From assembly GCA_039801085.1 (NCBI GenBank), contig JBDRTY010000001.1:124001-188000 (forward strand): DNA of 64,000 nt, written 5' to 3'. Under the pieces are notes generated by a model, which worked only from the letters and a program-made list of their open reading frames with translations, was not told the origin of the DNA and did not search any database. The position numbers and the translations under genes are program-made. This stretch comes from a candidate division WOR-3 bacterium (GTDB lineage: Bacteria > Hydrothermota > Tepidihabitantia > Tepidihabitantales > Tepidihabitantaceae). Of this stretch, positions 44,464 to 54,377 are shown piece by piece. Numbering within the stretch: position 1 is the first letter of the stretch; each line of letters opens with the position of its first letter.

Positions 44464-45879
44464 TTATTTTTTTATGGCAACAGGCGGAAGCATGGGAAAT
44501 TCTCTGTTTGCAGGTAGTCCTTTCGGGATTGTACCATGAAGTAATACGTAGCGGACAATATCTCTAATAGCACCAGTATTTTGGAAAATAGTCTCATAAA
44601 TTTTAAACCTTTTTTTCCAAGTGTTTACATGAGTTTTAACTTCCTTTTGTAAAATTTCATAAGCATTTCTGCTCATCTCAATTGAATCTTGGATTCGGCT
44701 TCTAAAATCATCCGATTGCATGAACTCAAGTAAGGACTTGCCTTTGGTTTCTAATTCCGATTTTGATAATTTCAGTGAATACATCTGTATAAGTATTTCT
44801 CGAAGAAATGTTGCCACATCAAGCACTCCAAAAGGATGTACAATGATTATATCACCTTCCAGCCAGAATCCTTGTCGATTTTCTTTGAAGGCCCAAGTGA
44901 CAATTACACCATAGTCAGCTGTGGCTCTAATTTTATCACGCCTGATTTGCTCAACAAATTTATTATGGAATTTATGAGTTTTCTTGCATTCATAGATAAT
45001 TTTACCTATTGGTTTGCCTTCTGATTTAATGGTCTGTATTATGTCTCCCTTTTTGCCTGTAGTTTTTATTTCATCTTTCGGGAATGCATGTTTGAGTTGA
45101 TGGGCAAGTTCCTTTTCAAAGTCAAATCCTTCGACTTGAGGGGTTGTCCCTTTCTTTAGCATTTCTTCATATTGCCTTGCGCGTTCGATTGCTTCATCTC
45201 GTGCTTTACGATATTTCTCGAGCAATTTCTCCATTCGTTGGGTTTGAGCTTTCTGTTTCTCAATACCAGCCTTTAGAGCTTCCCGTCGAACTCTTTTTAA
45301 TTCCATCTGTTTTTCTCGCTCTAATTTTTCCAGTGCAACTTGTTTTTCCCTTTCAAGCTTTTCTTTTAATTTAAGTTTTGATAGTTCGTAAGTCTGTTTA
45401 ATTTTATCAAGCTGATTTCGAAGTTTTTCAGCTTTAGCTTTTTCTTTCTGGGCTCCTATTTTTATTCCTTCTTTTCTGACTTGGTCGACCGCTTTTTCAT
45501 ATTTCGCTTTTAGTTTTTCCTGCTGTAACCTGAATTTCTTTTCAAATTCCGCCTTAAGATTTTTTTCTTTTGCTTTTAAATTCGAGTATATTTTTCTTAT
45601 TTTCTTTCGCTCTGCTTGCAACTTCTGCGCAGTCTGAAGTTTCAGTTCTTTCTCTTTTTGTCGAATTTTTCTGTATTCAATGATCAACTTGTTCTTTTGT
45701 TCTTTTGCTTGTTTTAATTTTTCTTCTAATTCCTTTTTATAACGTTGCTGCGCTTCATAGACACCAACCACTTTTAACCATTTTTTGTATGGAAGCATAG
45801 TACCGCACAGCGGGCATGGTTCGGTTTTTTCTGCCAGCGTGTTATTTCCGCGTATTTTGATTTCTTTTAAGTTTTCCAT
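44464..45879 (-). CDS. DUF2130-type coiled-coil protein with PD-(D/E)XK nuclease-like domain
   Basis: 471 residues. A short N-terminal CPLCG element, then a Lys/Glu-rich coiled coil (about 40-255), then a restriction-endonuclease-like domain: FDFEKELAHQL, GKKGDIIQ, IIYECKKT. The Asp of KGD and the Glu-x-Lys of YECK are the catalytic pattern of PD-(D/E)XK enzymes. The ATG at 45879 is preferred over an in-frame TTG at 45900, though neither has a clear ribosome site. Base composition is clearly more AT-rich than the flanks, which suggests recent acquisition. A role in DNA or phage defence is possible but unproven. Confidence 0.8.
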   Translation of the reverse strand: MENLKEIKIRGNNTLAEKTEPCPLCGTMLPYKKWLKVVGVYEAQQRYKKELEEKLKQAKEQKNKLIIEYRKIRQKEKELKLQTAQKLQAERKKIRKIYSNLKAKEKNLKAEFEKKFRLQQEKLKAKYEKAVDQVRKEGIKIGAQKEKAKAEKLRNQLDKIKQTYELSKLKLKEKLEREKQVALEKLEREKQMELKRVRREALKAGIEKQKAQTQRMEKLLEKYRKARDEAIERARQYEEMLKKGTTPQVEGFDFEKELAHQLKHAFPKDEIKTTGKKGDIIQTIKSEGKPIGKIIYECKKTHKFHNKFVEQIRRDKIRATADYGVIVTWAFKENRQGFWLEGDIIIVHPFGVLDVATFLREILIQMYSLKLSKSELETKGKSLLEFMQSDDFRSRIQDSIEMSRNAYEILQKEVKTHVNTWKKRFKIYETIFQNTGAIRDIVRYVLLHGTIPKGLPANREFPMLPPVAIKK

Positions 45880-45946
45880 ATGGGGAAGCGCCAAATTCAA
45901 ATAGTAGGATCACTGATACGCTACAATAAACATAATCAATAATGTT

Positions 45947-46138
45947 TCATAAAAGAGAAGTTAGCAAGTTACCGGTACCGACAAGCCGACCAGAACTATC
46001 CCGTGTTTGGTTCGTTTTAGGGTCATAAGTACCTCTGAGTCTTCCACCAGCATCCCTTAATTCCAATTTTCCATTTGGTAAAGTTTTTATTTTACCGAGG
46101 AGTCGACCAGAACGATCTCTTAATTCTTGGTCTTTCAT
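45947..46138 (-). CDS. Small three-repeat protein (RDxxGRLxG type)
   Basis: 63 residues composed of three turns of a beta-hairpin-like repeat: LRDRSGRLLGKIKTLPNGK, LRDAGGRLRGTYDPKTNQ, TRDSSGRLVGTGNLLTSLL. Small proteins with this repeat and the GNLLTSLL ending occur in many bacteria and phages without known function. AAGGAGG precedes the ATG. It is in the same AT-rich patch as the DUF2130 gene. Confidence 0.75.
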   Translation of the reverse strand: MKDQELRDRSGRLLGKIKTLPNGKLELRDAGGRLRGTYDPKTNQTRDSSGRLVGTGNLLTSLL

Positions 46139-46200
46139 GAGTGTACCTCCTTTTGTATTATAGACTGTAAAAATGCCTTTTCATTGAAAAGCCTTGAGAA

Positions 46201-46229
46201 ATTATGTATTAGTTTTCCCCGCCTGTCAA
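46201..46229 (-). promoter_or_regulatory. Promoter upstream of the small repeat protein gene
   Basis: On the minus strand TTGACA (46224..46229), 17 bp, CATAAT (46201..46206). A second TATAAT lies closer to the gene, just before its AAGGAGG. Confidence 0.5.
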
Positions 46230-46692
46230 GTTATTTTCGTTTGTTCTTGGTCGTAGTCAATGGGGAGAAAATTTTAAAGTACGCAACCTTGACATAGAGC
46301 TCTGCAATTTTCTTATCCTTGTTCTTTCTGCATCGTTTTTAATGATTCTGCTGTTATAAATTGCCAGTGGTCGTAAAATTTCTACTCGTTCTGAAACGGG
46401 TTCGAGCGTCGGTTTCTATAAGTACAATTTTTTCAATATCTTCCATCTTTGTACCCCTGTTCGGTCTGTAGAGGAGGCAGTTCCCCCTACCGTCTGGAGC
46501 CGGGGATGGGTGATGATCATTGCGGTTCGGGTCGGGCGGGTTTGAGCTATCCTGTTGATGGTGGCGGATTTATCGCGGGTGGACTGTTGCTGCTGGTATG
46601 TCCTTTGATTGCTGATACCGGATGCCGGTACGGTTCCGGATGCGGCGGCAGGAGTGGCGGATTGGGCAGTTTTTGTAACTGTGCTTTCAGGT
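46230..46692. other. Gene-free stretch between the AT-rich patch and gyrA
   Basis: No conserved reading frame. The left half is AT-rich; the right half is G-rich and includes the 18-nt sequence 46476..46493 that is identical to 8736..8753. The gyrA frame happens to be open back to 46449, but the extra residues look non-coding (Gly/Cys-rich, unlike any GyrA). Confidence 0.55.
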
Positions 46693-46720
46693 TTGACTTG
46701 TGTTTTTATGTTAATATATT
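46693..46720 (+). promoter_or_regulatory. Leaderless-type promoter of gyrA
   Basis: TTGACT (46693..46698), 16 bp, TATATT (46715..46720), 7 nt, GTG at 46728. No Shine-Dalgarno sequence. Confidence 0.65.
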
Positions 46721-46727
46721 TGAGTTC

Positions 46728-49154
46728 GTGCGTGAAGATTCAGTAGTTCCGGTCTATATTGAAGATGAGTTGCGCCGGTCGTTTCTTGACTATGCGATGT
46801 CGGTGATCGTCGCCCGGGCACTGCCTGATGTTCGGGACGGTCTGAAGCCGGTGCAGCGGCGAATCCTCTGGACAATGAATGAGATGGGGCTCTTGCCGAA
46901 CCGGCCGTTCCGGAAGTCGGCAGCGGTGGTGGGCGATGTGCTCGGTAAATACCATCCCCATGGTGATGCGGCGGTTTATGATGCGATGGTCCGGATGGCG
47001 CAGGATTTTTCCATGCGTTATCCGCTGGTGCAGGGGCAGGGGAATTTCGGTTCGATTGATGGTGATGCAGCAGCCGCCTACCGTTATACCGAAGCCCGGC
47101 TCGCACCGCTGGCGCTGGAGCTTTTGCGCGATATTGAGAAGGAGACGGTTGATTTCCAGCCCAATTTTGACGGCCGGCTCAAGGAGCCGGTGGTTCTGCC
47201 CGCCGCTTTTCCGAACCTGTTGGCAAACGGGGCAACCGGGATTGCGGTCGGAATGGCAACCAGTATTCCGCCCCACAATCTTGGCGAGCTGATTGACGGG
47301 CTGGTGGCGCTGATTGATGATCCCCAGATTACGGTTGCCGGGCTGATGAAGCATATCAAGGGCCCGGATTTTCCAACCGGCGGGACGATTGCGGGAACTG
47401 ATGGTGTCCGCCAGATGTATGAAACGGGCCGGGGCAGTTTTGTCGTCCGGGGGAAGGTGGTTTTTGAGGAGGTGAAGGCGGGCCGGGACCGGCTGGTAAT
47501 TACCGAGATTCCCTATCAGGTGAACAAGGCGAGTCTGGTGGAGCGGATCGCCGAGCTGGTCCGGGAGAAGAAGATCGCCGGGGTCGCGGATCTCCGGGAT
47601 GAGTCGGACCGGGAGGGGATGCGGATTGTGCTCGAGCTCAGGAAGGAGACGCCGAAGGAGGTGATCCTTAATCAGCTGTTCAAGTGGACACCGCTGGAGT
47701 CCTCATTCGGCGCCATCCTGCTCGTGCTGGTGAATAATGAGCCGAAGGTGCTGAATCTCAAGGGGCTGCTCGAGCAGTTTCTTGAGTTCCGGCTCGAGAC
47801 GGTCACGAGAAGGACGAAGTTTGAGCTCGCCCGGGCTGAGGAGCGGGCGCATATCCTGGAAGGGCTGAAGATTGCGCTCAAGAACATTGATGCGGTGATT
47901 GAGCTGATAAAAAAATCCAAGGATACCGAGACCGCGCGTCAGGGGCTGGTGCAGAAGTTCAAGCTTACGGAACGGCAGGCGGATGCGATTCTGGAGATGC
48001 GGCTGGCACGGCTGACCGGACTGGAGCGGGAGAAGATTGATGAGGAGTACAAGGGGCTGATCAAGGAGATTGCCCGGCTGAAGAGTCTGCTTTCGTCGCG
48101 CAAGCTGATGATGGGTGAAATCCGGCAGGAGCTCTTGGAGCTGAAGAAGCGGTTTGCCGATGAACGCCGGACTGAGATCCTTGCCGAAGCGCCGCGGGAT
48201 GTGTCGATTGAGGATCTGATCAAGGAAGAGGATATGGCAGTTACGATCACCCACCGGGGCTATATCAAGCGGATGCCGGTCAGTGTTTACCGGCGTCAGA
48301 ACCGCGGGGGCCAGGGCCGGACCGGGGTGCCGGTTGCGGAGGAGGATTTTGTTGAGGGGTTGTTCGTTGCTTCAACCCATGACTACATGATGTTTTTCAC
48401 CGACCGGGGCAGGTGCTACTGGCAGAAGGTTTATGAAATTCCCGAGGGGTCCTATGCCTCCAAGGGGCGTTCAATTGCCAATCTGGTGGAGATGGAGAAG
48501 GGGGAGTGTACCAGTTCCTATGTGGCGGTGCGGGAGTTTTCCCCGGACCGGTATGTGTTTTTTGTGACCCGCCAGGGGATGGTCAAGCGGACGAGTCTTG
48601 AGGCATTCTCCAACCCGCGGCGCAAGGGAATCATTGCGATGACCGTGGATGAGAAGGATGCCCTGATTGCAACCCTGCTGACTTCGGGAAGGGATGATAT
48701 TCTGCTTGTGACCAGAAATGGAATGGGAATCCGGTTCAAGGAGACCGATGTCCGGGAAATGGGCCGGACCGCTGCCGGTGTGCGCGGAATTAAACTGAGC
48801 AAGGGTGATGAGGTGATCGGCGCAGTGGTGTGTGCGCCGGGCAGTTCGCTGCTGACCATATTTGATAACGGTTTTGGCAAGCGGACCGATTTCGATCTGT
48901 TTCCGGTACAGCGGCGTGGCGGCAAGGGGGTGATCGCTGCCAAGCCGGTGGAGAAGTCAGGGAAGCTTGCCTGTGCCAAGGCGGTGACCGACTCCTCAGA
49001 GGTGATCATTACCTCGCGTCAGGGGGCGGTGATCCGGGTCAAGTGTTCTGATATCCGCAGGTGCGGCCGGGCGACTACTGGGGTCAAGGTGATGGCGGTG
49101 GAGAAGGGTGATGCGGTGGTCGATGTCGCCCTGATCGAAGAGGGTTCGGTTTAA
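46728..49154 (+). CDS. gyrA: DNA gyrase subunit A
   Basis: 808 residues from the GTG at 46728. The winged-helix domain begins with [25 protein letters not shown] near residue 8. The DNA-cleaving Tyr is in [12 protein letters not shown] coiled-coil tower follows, and the C-terminal beta-pinwheel carries the GyrA box QRRGGKG, which distinguishes gyrase from topoisomerase IV. The start is set by the promoter 7 nt upstream and by homology. The upstream in-frame extension is rejected. No gyrB is adjacent. Confidence 0.96.
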   Translation: MREDSVVPVYIEDELRRSFLDYAMSVIVARALPDVRDGLKPVQRRILWTMNEMGLLPNRPFRKSAAVVGDVLGKYHPHGDAAVYDAMVRMAQDFSMRYPLVQGQGNFGSIDGDAAAAYRYTEARLAPLALELLRDIEKETVDFQPNFDGRLKEPVVLPAAFPNLLANGATGIAVGMATSIPPHNLGELIDGLVALIDDPQITVAGLMKHIKGPDFPTGGTIAGTDGVRQMYETGRGSFVVRGKVVFEEVKAGRDRLVITEIPYQVNKASLVERIAELVREKKIAGVADLRDESDREGMRIVLELRKETPKEVILNQLFKWTPLESSFGAILLVLVNNEPKVLNLKGLLEQFLEFRLETVTRRTKFELARAEERAHILEGLKIALKNIDAVIELIKKSKDTETARQGLVQKFKLTERQADAILEMRLARLTGLEREKIDEEYKGLIKEIARLKSLLSSRKLMMGEIRQELLELKKRFADERRTEILAEAPRDVSIEDLIKEEDMAVTITHRGYIKRMPVSVYRRQNRGGQGRTGVPVAEEDFVEGLFVASTHDYMMFFTDRGRCYWQKVYEIPEGSYASKGRSIANLVEMEKGECTSSYVAVREFSPDRYVFFVTRQGMVKRTSLEAFSNPRRKGIIAMTVDEKDALIATLLTSGRDDILLVTRNGMGIRFKETDVREMGRTAAGVRGIKLSKGDEVIGAVVCAPGSSLLTIFDNGFGKRTDFDLFPVQRRGGKGVIAAKPVEKSGKLACAKAVTDSSEVIITSRQGAVIRVKCSDIRRCGRATTGVKVMAVEKGDAVVDVALIEEGSV

Positions 49155-49861
49155 GCCCGGCAGTTTTCCAGAAGGATTTTCAGGTCGCCGACCGTCCGGA
49201 CATAGAGCCGGGCAGAGGGCATCATTCTGATAATGTGTTCCGGTCTTACTGCCTCAAGATGACGGGTTAAAAGCACCGGGGTCATGCCGGCACGCCGGGC
49301 ACCATTGAGTTCATCTGAGCCGCCGTTGCCAATGAACAGACAGTTCTCCGGTTTAACGCCAAGCTGTTTTGCAGTAAGATGGTAGATTTCCGGATCCGGT
49401 TTCTTGAGCCGGACCTGGCAGGAGAAGACCGCGGTATCAAAGAGCGGGGCAAGCGGAGACTCGTGCCAGTGGGCAACTTCATCAAAACCGCAATTTGAGA
49501 TCAGTCCCAGGCGGTAGCCCGCTTTGCGCAGGGCTTGGAGTCCAGTGAGTGTTTCCGGTTCGATGTTAGTAAGTGCATGGCGAAAGCGCTGGTGCCGGAC
49601 CTGCATTGCGGTTCTGAGCTGTTCCTCAGTTACCTGCGGATTGAGCTGACGCGCCAGCCGGGCGATCGGGATCTCCACGGGCACCAGGCCGAGGCAGTAG
49701 TCCGGCGGGTCCCTGAGCCAGTGTTCATTCCAGACCTCACGGTCAATCCCCAGCAGTTCGGCGGTGTGACTCCCCGGTGCACCGGCAACCTCAAGTGAGG
49801 TCAGGGTGTGAAACAGGTCAAAGAGCAGAGCGGTAATCTTTTGCGGGCAGGAGATGTTCAT
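49151..49861 (-). CDS. HAD-superfamily hydrolase
   Basis: 236 residues. HAD motif I is [12 protein letters not shown] (DxF, where the usual second Asp is replaced by Phe), motif II LISNCGF, motif III Lys in RLKKPDP, and motif [20 protein letters not shown]. The substitution at DxD (DLF) resembles haloacid dehalogenase-like rather than phosphatase members, so dehalogenase or phosphonatase-like activity is possible. The ATG at 49861 is 4 nt after the stop of the propeller gene. It is the last gene of the nnr operon. Confidence 0.85.
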   Translation of the reverse strand: MNISCPQKITALLFDLFHTLTSLEVAGAPGSHTAELLGIDREVWNEHWLRDPPDYCLGLVPVEIPIARLARQLNPQVTEEQLRTAMQVRHQRFRHALTNIEPETLTGLQALRKAGYRLGLISNCGFDEVAHWHESPLAPLFDTAVFSCQVRLKKPDPEIYHLTAKQLGVKPENCLFIGNGGSDELNGARRAGMTPVLLTRHLEAVRPEHIIRMMPSARLYVRTVGDLKILLENCRA

Positions 49862-49865
49862 CAGA

Positions 49866-51275
49866 TCAGCGGAGCTGGCGGCGGTATTCAAACCGGCTTA
49901 AAAAACGGGAGCCGGCAATCCAGAGGTAGCGCTCATCGGCAAACAGGGCGGTGATCTCTCCTTCCGGCAGCCCGGTGCTGCGGTCAATGACAATCCACGC
50001 ATCATTTTTCAGATTGAGCGTGTGAATTGTGCTGCCGTCGGCAATAAAGAGATAGTTTCCTCCTGCGGTCATTGTCCGGACCGGTCTTGACAGGTCAAAT
50101 CCCGGCGGGATGATCTGGGTCCAGGTATTGGTTGTATCAAGCCGCAGAATCCGGCCCAGGGTGCCGAAGAAGAAGGTCCTATCCGCCCGGACGATGGAGT
50201 AGACACCGAAATCAAATCGGGCAAACGGGTCGGTGACCGGGATCAGGCTGTCGTCAGTCACCAGGAGCAGGCCCTCGTCGGTTGCCACAAGCAGTGTATC
50301 CCGAACCAGGCTGAGGTCGTTCAGTCCGCGTTCAAGTTTCCAGAGCAGGTTGAGTTTACTGTCCGGACTTATGGTGTAGACGCCGTTGGCGGTGGCGATC
50401 AGAGTATTGCCGGCATAATTCAGCATGCCGAGGATTTTTTCGCGATGGTGAAGTTCCAGCACCCGGTCCAGAGCGGGCAGGAAATTGATGTGCAGTGAAC
50501 TTCCTGTCCTGGATGTGTAATACCAGTTTTTCATGGAGTCAATACCGGCGGCGCCGTCTTCGGTAAGAAACCACAGTTGCTGATCATACCGCAGGATGCG
50601 GGTAATCGGTCCTGCCGGTGGTCCGGGACGGAGCTCGCGTTCCTTTAAGCCGGAAAAGAGATTGTAGACAAGGATCCCATAGCCGGGGCTGGCAACATAA
50701 AGCCGGGCTAACCGTTCGTCGGGCCAGGCTTTGGTCAGTTGCCGGATGTTCAGGTCGGCGTCAAGGATGTGATAGGGTGTCAGGAAGGTCCAGCGCCGGA
50801 TTGGGGTGGTATCCTTCTCTCCAAACCAGCGGACCGGCGGTTGAAGCTCTCCAGGCGTCCGGAACTGGTCCAGGGATCTGATTTTCTGAAACATGCCCTT
50901 TTCGGTGTCAAAGAAGGCACCATTCTGAGCGATTCCGATTGAACGGAGCTCGCTAAAGGGCGGATTGAGCGGCTGAAGCTGTCCGGTGCCGGGGACGAAG
51001 CTGTAGAGGCGGTTTGTGCCGGCGATCAGGAGTTCACCGCCGAACGGGTTGTAGGCACAGAACCGGATCCGGTCAGTTATGCCGTCGGCAGAGGTCAGGG
51101 TGCGCAGGTGCTGGTAGCTGTAGCGGTCAAGGATGTAGATGCCCTCCGGGACCGCGATGTAAATCTGCCGGCTGCTGAAGCTGACCGAGCCGATCTCCTC
51201 CAGCGGAGGATAGTGCAGCCACAGTTCCGGCTGATAGAAAAGAGTGAAGAAAAGCGAAATGAGGAGACCGGACAT
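49866..51275 (-). CDS. Exported beta-propeller-like protein
   Basis: 469 residues. A signal sequence (about 1-14, MSGLLISLFFTLFY) is followed by repeated four-strand units of about 40-50 residues with patterns such as NTLIATANGVYTIS, DTLLVATDEGLLLV, NYLFIADGSTIHTL and RYLWIAGSRFLSRF. These resemble the two-component-regulator-type and WD-like propellers. There is no kinase or enzymatic domain. Its ATG overlaps the nnr stop (TGATG). Probably an extracytoplasmic binding protein; function unknown. Confidence 0.75.
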   Translation of the reverse strand: MSGLLISLFFTLFYQPELWLHYPPLEEIGSVSFSSRQIYIAVPEGIYILDRYSYQHLRTLTSADGITDRIRFCAYNPFGGELLIAGTNRLYSFVPGTGQLQPLNPPFSELRSIGIAQNGAFFDTEKGMFQKIRSLDQFRTPGELQPPVRWFGEKDTTPIRRWTFLTPYHILDADLNIRQLTKAWPDERLARLYVASPGYGILVYNLFSGLKERELRPGPPAGPITRILRYDQQLWFLTEDGAAGIDSMKNWYYTSRTGSSLHINFLPALDRVLELHHREKILGMLNYAGNTLIATANGVYTISPDSKLNLLWKLERGLNDLSLVRDTLLVATDEGLLLVTDDSLIPVTDPFARFDFGVYSIVRADRTFFFGTLGRILRLDTTNTWTQIIPPGFDLSRPVRTMTAGGNYLFIADGSTIHTLNLKNDAWIVIDRSTGLPEGEITALFADERYLWIAGSRFLSRFEYRRQLR

Positions 51276-52828
51276 CAGGCTCCGGTTGCGGTGAGCAGCT
51301 GGTGCATTGCCTGCGGGATCAGGCTGAGGAGATCGCCCGCTGCCAGCGAGTATTCGGTTAACCGGGAGGCACCGATGTCTGCTGCCAGCCCGTGGATAAA
51401 CACCGCACTGATGGCGGCGTTCAGGGGCGAAGCACCCTGAGCCAGCAGACCGGCGAGCAGTCCGGTCAGGACATCGCCCGTGCCTCCAGAGCCCAGACCC
51501 GAGTTGCCGGTGGGGTTGATAAATACCCTGCGGTCAGGAGCAGCGATGACGGTCGGGGCACCCTTGAGCACGAGAAAAAGGTTATGCAGCGAGCTGAACT
51601 CCCGGGCGATCTCAACCCGGCGCCGGTTGATCTCCTGGACCGGGATGCCGGTGAGCCGTGACAGTTCGCCCGGATGCGGAGTGAGGATCACCGGCGGTTT
51701 GAGCCGGCTGAGCGTTGTAACTTCACCGGCAAGATTGTTCAGACCATCGGCATCAATGACGAGCGGTTTTTCAATTCTGGGCAGCAGTTCCATAAGCAGC
51801 TGGCGCGTTTCAGGATGAGTTGAGATACCGGGACCGATGGCAACTGCATCCGCACCGGCAGTAAGCCGAGCGAGCGGTTCAAGTGCCTGCAGGCTCAGTG
51901 TTTTCTCTTTGGTTTCCGGCAGGGGATGCTTTACCGGCTCCAGCACAGCTGACTCAATAATCGGGCTCAGACTTTCCGGATAGGCGAGCCGGACCAGCCC
52001 GGCACCGGCGCGCACCGCCGCCATTGCAGTCAGACAGGCGGCACCGGTAAAGCCCCGGGAACCGCAGACAAGCAGGCAGGTGCCGAATGTGCCCTTGTGT
52101 CCATCCGGGGGACGGAAAGGCAGGAGTTTGCGGACCGAATCGGCGTCCACCAGAAATGTATCCCCAGCCTCCTGAAGCAGTTTCCGGGGTATTCCGATGT
52201 CGGCGATCAGCAGTTTTCCGGCACAGCTTTTTCCTGGATAGAGCAGCAGCCCCAGTTTGGGTAGCGCCATCGTGACCGTAATCCGGGCACGGGCCGCCGG
52301 TTCGAGGACCTCACCGGTATCGGCATTCACTCCGGACGGTATGTCGACACTGACAACCTGGGCACCACTCTGATTAATCAGTTCGATTGCCTGGGCATAA
52401 ATGCCAGTCGGCGGGCTGGCAAGCCCGGTGCCGAAGATGGCGTCGATTATGACCTTTTCTCCGGAAAGCAGACAGGAGAGCTGTTCCATGGCGGTAATTT
52501 CCACCAGCGGGAAGCCGGCGTTGAGCAGGATTTGGGCATTGGTCCGGGCATCGCCTTTGAGTTCTGTGATCTTGCCGAGGACCGCACATTCAACCGGCAG
52601 ATTGCGGTTCAGCAGATGCCGGGTTATCACCAGCCCGTCGCCGCCGTTATTGCCCTTACCGCAGATGACAAGAAACCGCTGATGGGGAAAATCGGAGAGT
52701 TCCGCAGTAAGATAGTCAACGACACTCCGGCCGGCGTTTTCCATCAGCACCAGCCCGGAAATACCCCAGTTTTCCATTGCCAGGCGGTCGATCTGCTGCA
52801 TCTGTCTGCCGGTAACGACCGGAAGCAT
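51275..52828 (-). CDS. nnr: Bifunctional NAD(P)H-hydrate epimerase/ADP-dependent dehydratase
   Basis: 517 residues repairing hydrated NAD(P)H. The N-terminal YjeF epimerase domain (about 1-215: GNNGGDGLVITRHL, DAIFGTGL, SVDIPSGVNADTG) is followed by the C-terminal ribokinase-like dehydratase domain (about 225-510: HKGTFGTCLLVCGS, AVAIGPGIS, LTPHPGELSRL, GSGGTGDVLTGLLAGLLAQG). The ATG is 6 nt from a TATAAT box. First gene of nnr-propeller-HAD. Confidence 0.95.
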   Translation of the reverse strand: MLPVVTGRQMQQIDRLAMENWGISGLVLMENAGRSVVDYLTAELSDFPHQRFLVICGKGNNGGDGLVITRHLLNRNLPVECAVLGKITELKGDARTNAQILLNAGFPLVEITAMEQLSCLLSGEKVIIDAIFGTGLASPPTGIYAQAIELINQSGAQVVSVDIPSGVNADTGEVLEPAARARITVTMALPKLGLLLYPGKSCAGKLLIADIGIPRKLLQEAGDTFLVDADSVRKLLPFRPPDGHKGTFGTCLLVCGSRGFTGAACLTAMAAVRAGAGLVRLAYPESLSPIIESAVLEPVKHPLPETKEKTLSLQALEPLARLTAGADAVAIGPGISTHPETRQLLMELLPRIEKPLVIDADGLNNLAGEVTTLSRLKPPVILTPHPGELSRLTGIPVQEINRRRVEIAREFSSLHNLFLVLKGAPTVIAAPDRRVFINPTGNSGLGSGGTGDVLTGLLAGLLAQGASPLNAAISAVFIHGLAADIGASRLTEYSLAAGDLLSLIPQAMHQLLTATGA

Positions 52829-52834
52829 CAGCTG

Positions 52835-52862
52835 ATTATAAGATACAGAATCTGCCAGTCAA
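52835..52862 (-). promoter_or_regulatory. Leaderless-type promoter of nnr
   Basis: On the minus strand TTGACT (52857..52862), 16 bp, TATAAT (52835..52840), 6 nt, ATG. This is the cleanest example of the pattern in the window. Confidence 0.75.
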
Positions 52863-52881
52863 TTGAGCGATACCGTCCTGA

Positions 52882-52909
52882 TTGACAATTCTGGCCGGGG
52901 TGGTAAATT
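52882..52909 (+). promoter_or_regulatory. Promoter of the cold-shock protein gene
   Basis: TTGACA (52882..52887), 16 bp, TAAATT (52904..52909); the leader of about 19 nt contains AAAGGAG. Confidence 0.65.
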
Positions 52910-52934
52910 AATCTGAAGCAGAAAAGGAGTGTGA

Positions 52935-53144
52935 ATGCAGCATGGTGCGGTAAAGTGGTATGATGCAGAGAAGGGGTATGGATTTATCAAGCCGGAGCTC
53001 GGTGACCGGGATGTCTTCGTCTACGCCTCGGACATCACCGGAACCGAGGAGCGGGCACTGAAGCCCGGAGAGCGGGTAAGTTTTGAAATTGCTGAGACCG
53101 TGCACGGACCGCGGGCGATCAATGTCCGCCGGGAGGCGGTCTGA
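52935..53144 (+). CDS. Cold-shock domain protein
   Basis: A 69-residue CspA-type single-stranded nucleic-acid binder. RNP1 is KGYGFIKPE and RNP2 VFVYASDI; the fold length is complete. AAAGGAG lies upstream of the ATG. Transcribed divergently from nnr. Confidence 0.95.
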   Translation: MQHGAVKWYDAEKGYGFIKPELGDRDVFVYASDITGTEERALKPGERVSFEIAETVHGPRAINVRREAV

Positions 53145-53166
53145 ATTCTGTTCCTGCCTCATTTAG

Positions 53167-53194
53167 TTGACAGTCAAAGATAATCAAATAGTCT
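53167..53194 (+). promoter_or_regulatory. Leaderless-type promoter of folK
   Basis: TTGACA (53167..53172), 16 bp, TAGTCT (53189..53194), 5 nt, ATG at 53200. There is no ribosome site. Confidence 0.55.
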
Positions 53195-53199
53195 TTTAA

Positions 53200-53721
53200 A
53201 TGGTGACAGAAGTGTATCTGGGCGTGGGCAGTAATTCAGGCGACCGGGAGGAAAATCTTTACCGGGCGCTTGCCGAACTGGTCAAGCTCGGTCCGCTCCA
53301 GCGGTCCGCATGGTATGAGACCGAACCCGCAGGTATGTCGGCAGGAACTCCGCATTTTCTCAACGGCGCAGTCCGGCTCTGGACCGGATTGAGTCTTGAG
53401 GCGCTTCATGTCCGGACAGGTGAGATTGAAACCAGGCTCGGCCGGGAACCGGCGCGGTCTCCAGACGGACCGAAACGGTCACGGGCCATCGATATTGATA
53501 TTTTATTTTTCAATCATCAGGTTATCGGCTGGCAGGCAGATAAACCTGACCTTGGGGCACAGCTCATTGTGCCCCACCCGCGCCTGCACGAGCGGGCGTT
53601 TGTGCTTGTGCCCCTTGCCGAGCTGGCGCCGGACTTCAGGCATCCGGTGCTGGGATTGACGGTGCGGGAGCTCTTGGCAAAGGTTGATACTTCGGGGGTG
53701 CGACCTTGGGAGCGCAGCTGA
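53200..53721 (+). CDS. folK: 2-amino-4-hydroxy-6-hydroxymethyldihydropteridine diphosphokinase
   Basis: 173 residues, transferring pyrophosphate from ATP in folate synthesis. Signatures: YLGVGSNSGDREENL, WYETEPAGM, FLNGAVRLWT, RSRAIDIDILFF, and LIVPHPRLHERAFVLVPLAELAP. No folP or folB is adjacent. The 3' end overlaps the deoxynucleoside kinase start by 16 nt. Confidence 0.95.
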   Translation: MVTEVYLGVGSNSGDREENLYRALAELVKLGPLQRSAWYETEPAGMSAGTPHFLNGAVRLWTGLSLEALHVRTGEIETRLGREPARSPDGPKRSRAIDIDILFFNHQVIGWQADKPDLGAQLIVPHPRLHERAFVLVPLAELAPDFRHPVLGLTVRELLAKVDTSGVRPWERS

Positions 53722-54374
53722 GTTATCTGGCGATTGAAGGGCCGATCGGCGTCGGGAAAACCGCACTGGCAGAACTGCTGGCAAGGCGCCTGCAGGCCCG
53801 GCTGGTGCGTGAGGTGGTGGAGGAGAATCCGTTTCTGGAAAAGTTTTACCGGGATATGCGCGGCTATGCGTTTCAGACGCAGCTGTTTTTTCTGCTTTCC
53901 CGGCACCGGCAGTTGCAGGAGGTATTCCAGTCCGGGATGGTGCTGATGGAAGGGGCGCTGGTGCCGGAACAGGCGGTGGTCAGTGACTATCTGTTTGAGA
54001 AGGACCGGATATTTGCCACGCTTAATCTGACCGAGCATGAGCTGGCGCTCTATTACCGGATTTATGAGCTGATCAGGCGGGATATTCCCAAGCCGGATCT
54101 GGTCGTATATCTGCAGGCACGGGTGGAGGTACTGCTGGCGCGGATCCGGCAGCGGGGCCGGCCGTTTGAGGTGGATATTGATCCGGAGTATCTGGGCACG
54201 CTGGCAAATCTCTACAATTCATTCTTTCTCCATTACGAAGAGGCGCCGGTGCTGATTGTCAATACCGACCGGCTGGACTTTGTCGCCAGTCAGGATGATT
54301 TTGAGGAGTTGCTGCGGGCGATCCTGGAACACCGTTCGGGCAGGAAATTCTATTCGCCCCGGAGCCGGAGGTAG
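53706..54374 (+). CDS. Deoxynucleoside kinase (dNK family)
   Basis: 222 residues phosphorylating deoxynucleosides (probably deoxyadenosine/deoxyguanosine) for salvage. P-loop IEGPIGVGKTALAELLA, the ENPFLEKFYRDM segment, QTQLFFLLSR, ERxxxxD-like VSDYLFEKDRIFA, and the lid region LLARIRQRGRPFE are visible. The start is a TTG inside folK, placed by the N-terminal strand YLAIEG; no ATG is available. Confidence 0.88.
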   Translation: MGAQLSYLAIEGPIGVGKTALAELLARRLQARLVREVVEENPFLEKFYRDMRGYAFQTQLFFLLSRHRQLQEVFQSGMVLMEGALVPEQAVVSDYLFEKDRIFATLNLTEHELALYYRIYELIRRDIPKPDLVVYLQARVEVLLARIRQRGRPFEVDIDPEYLGTLANLYNSFFLHYEEAPVLIVNTDRLDFVASQDDFEELLRAILEHRSGRKFYSPRSRR

Positions 54375-54377
54375 CAG

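Noticed and set aside
46449-46727. N-terminal extension of GyrA by 93 residues
   Set aside because: The extra residues are Gly/Cys-rich and unlike GyrA, the stretch contains a promoter, and the family N-terminus begins right after the GTG at 46728.
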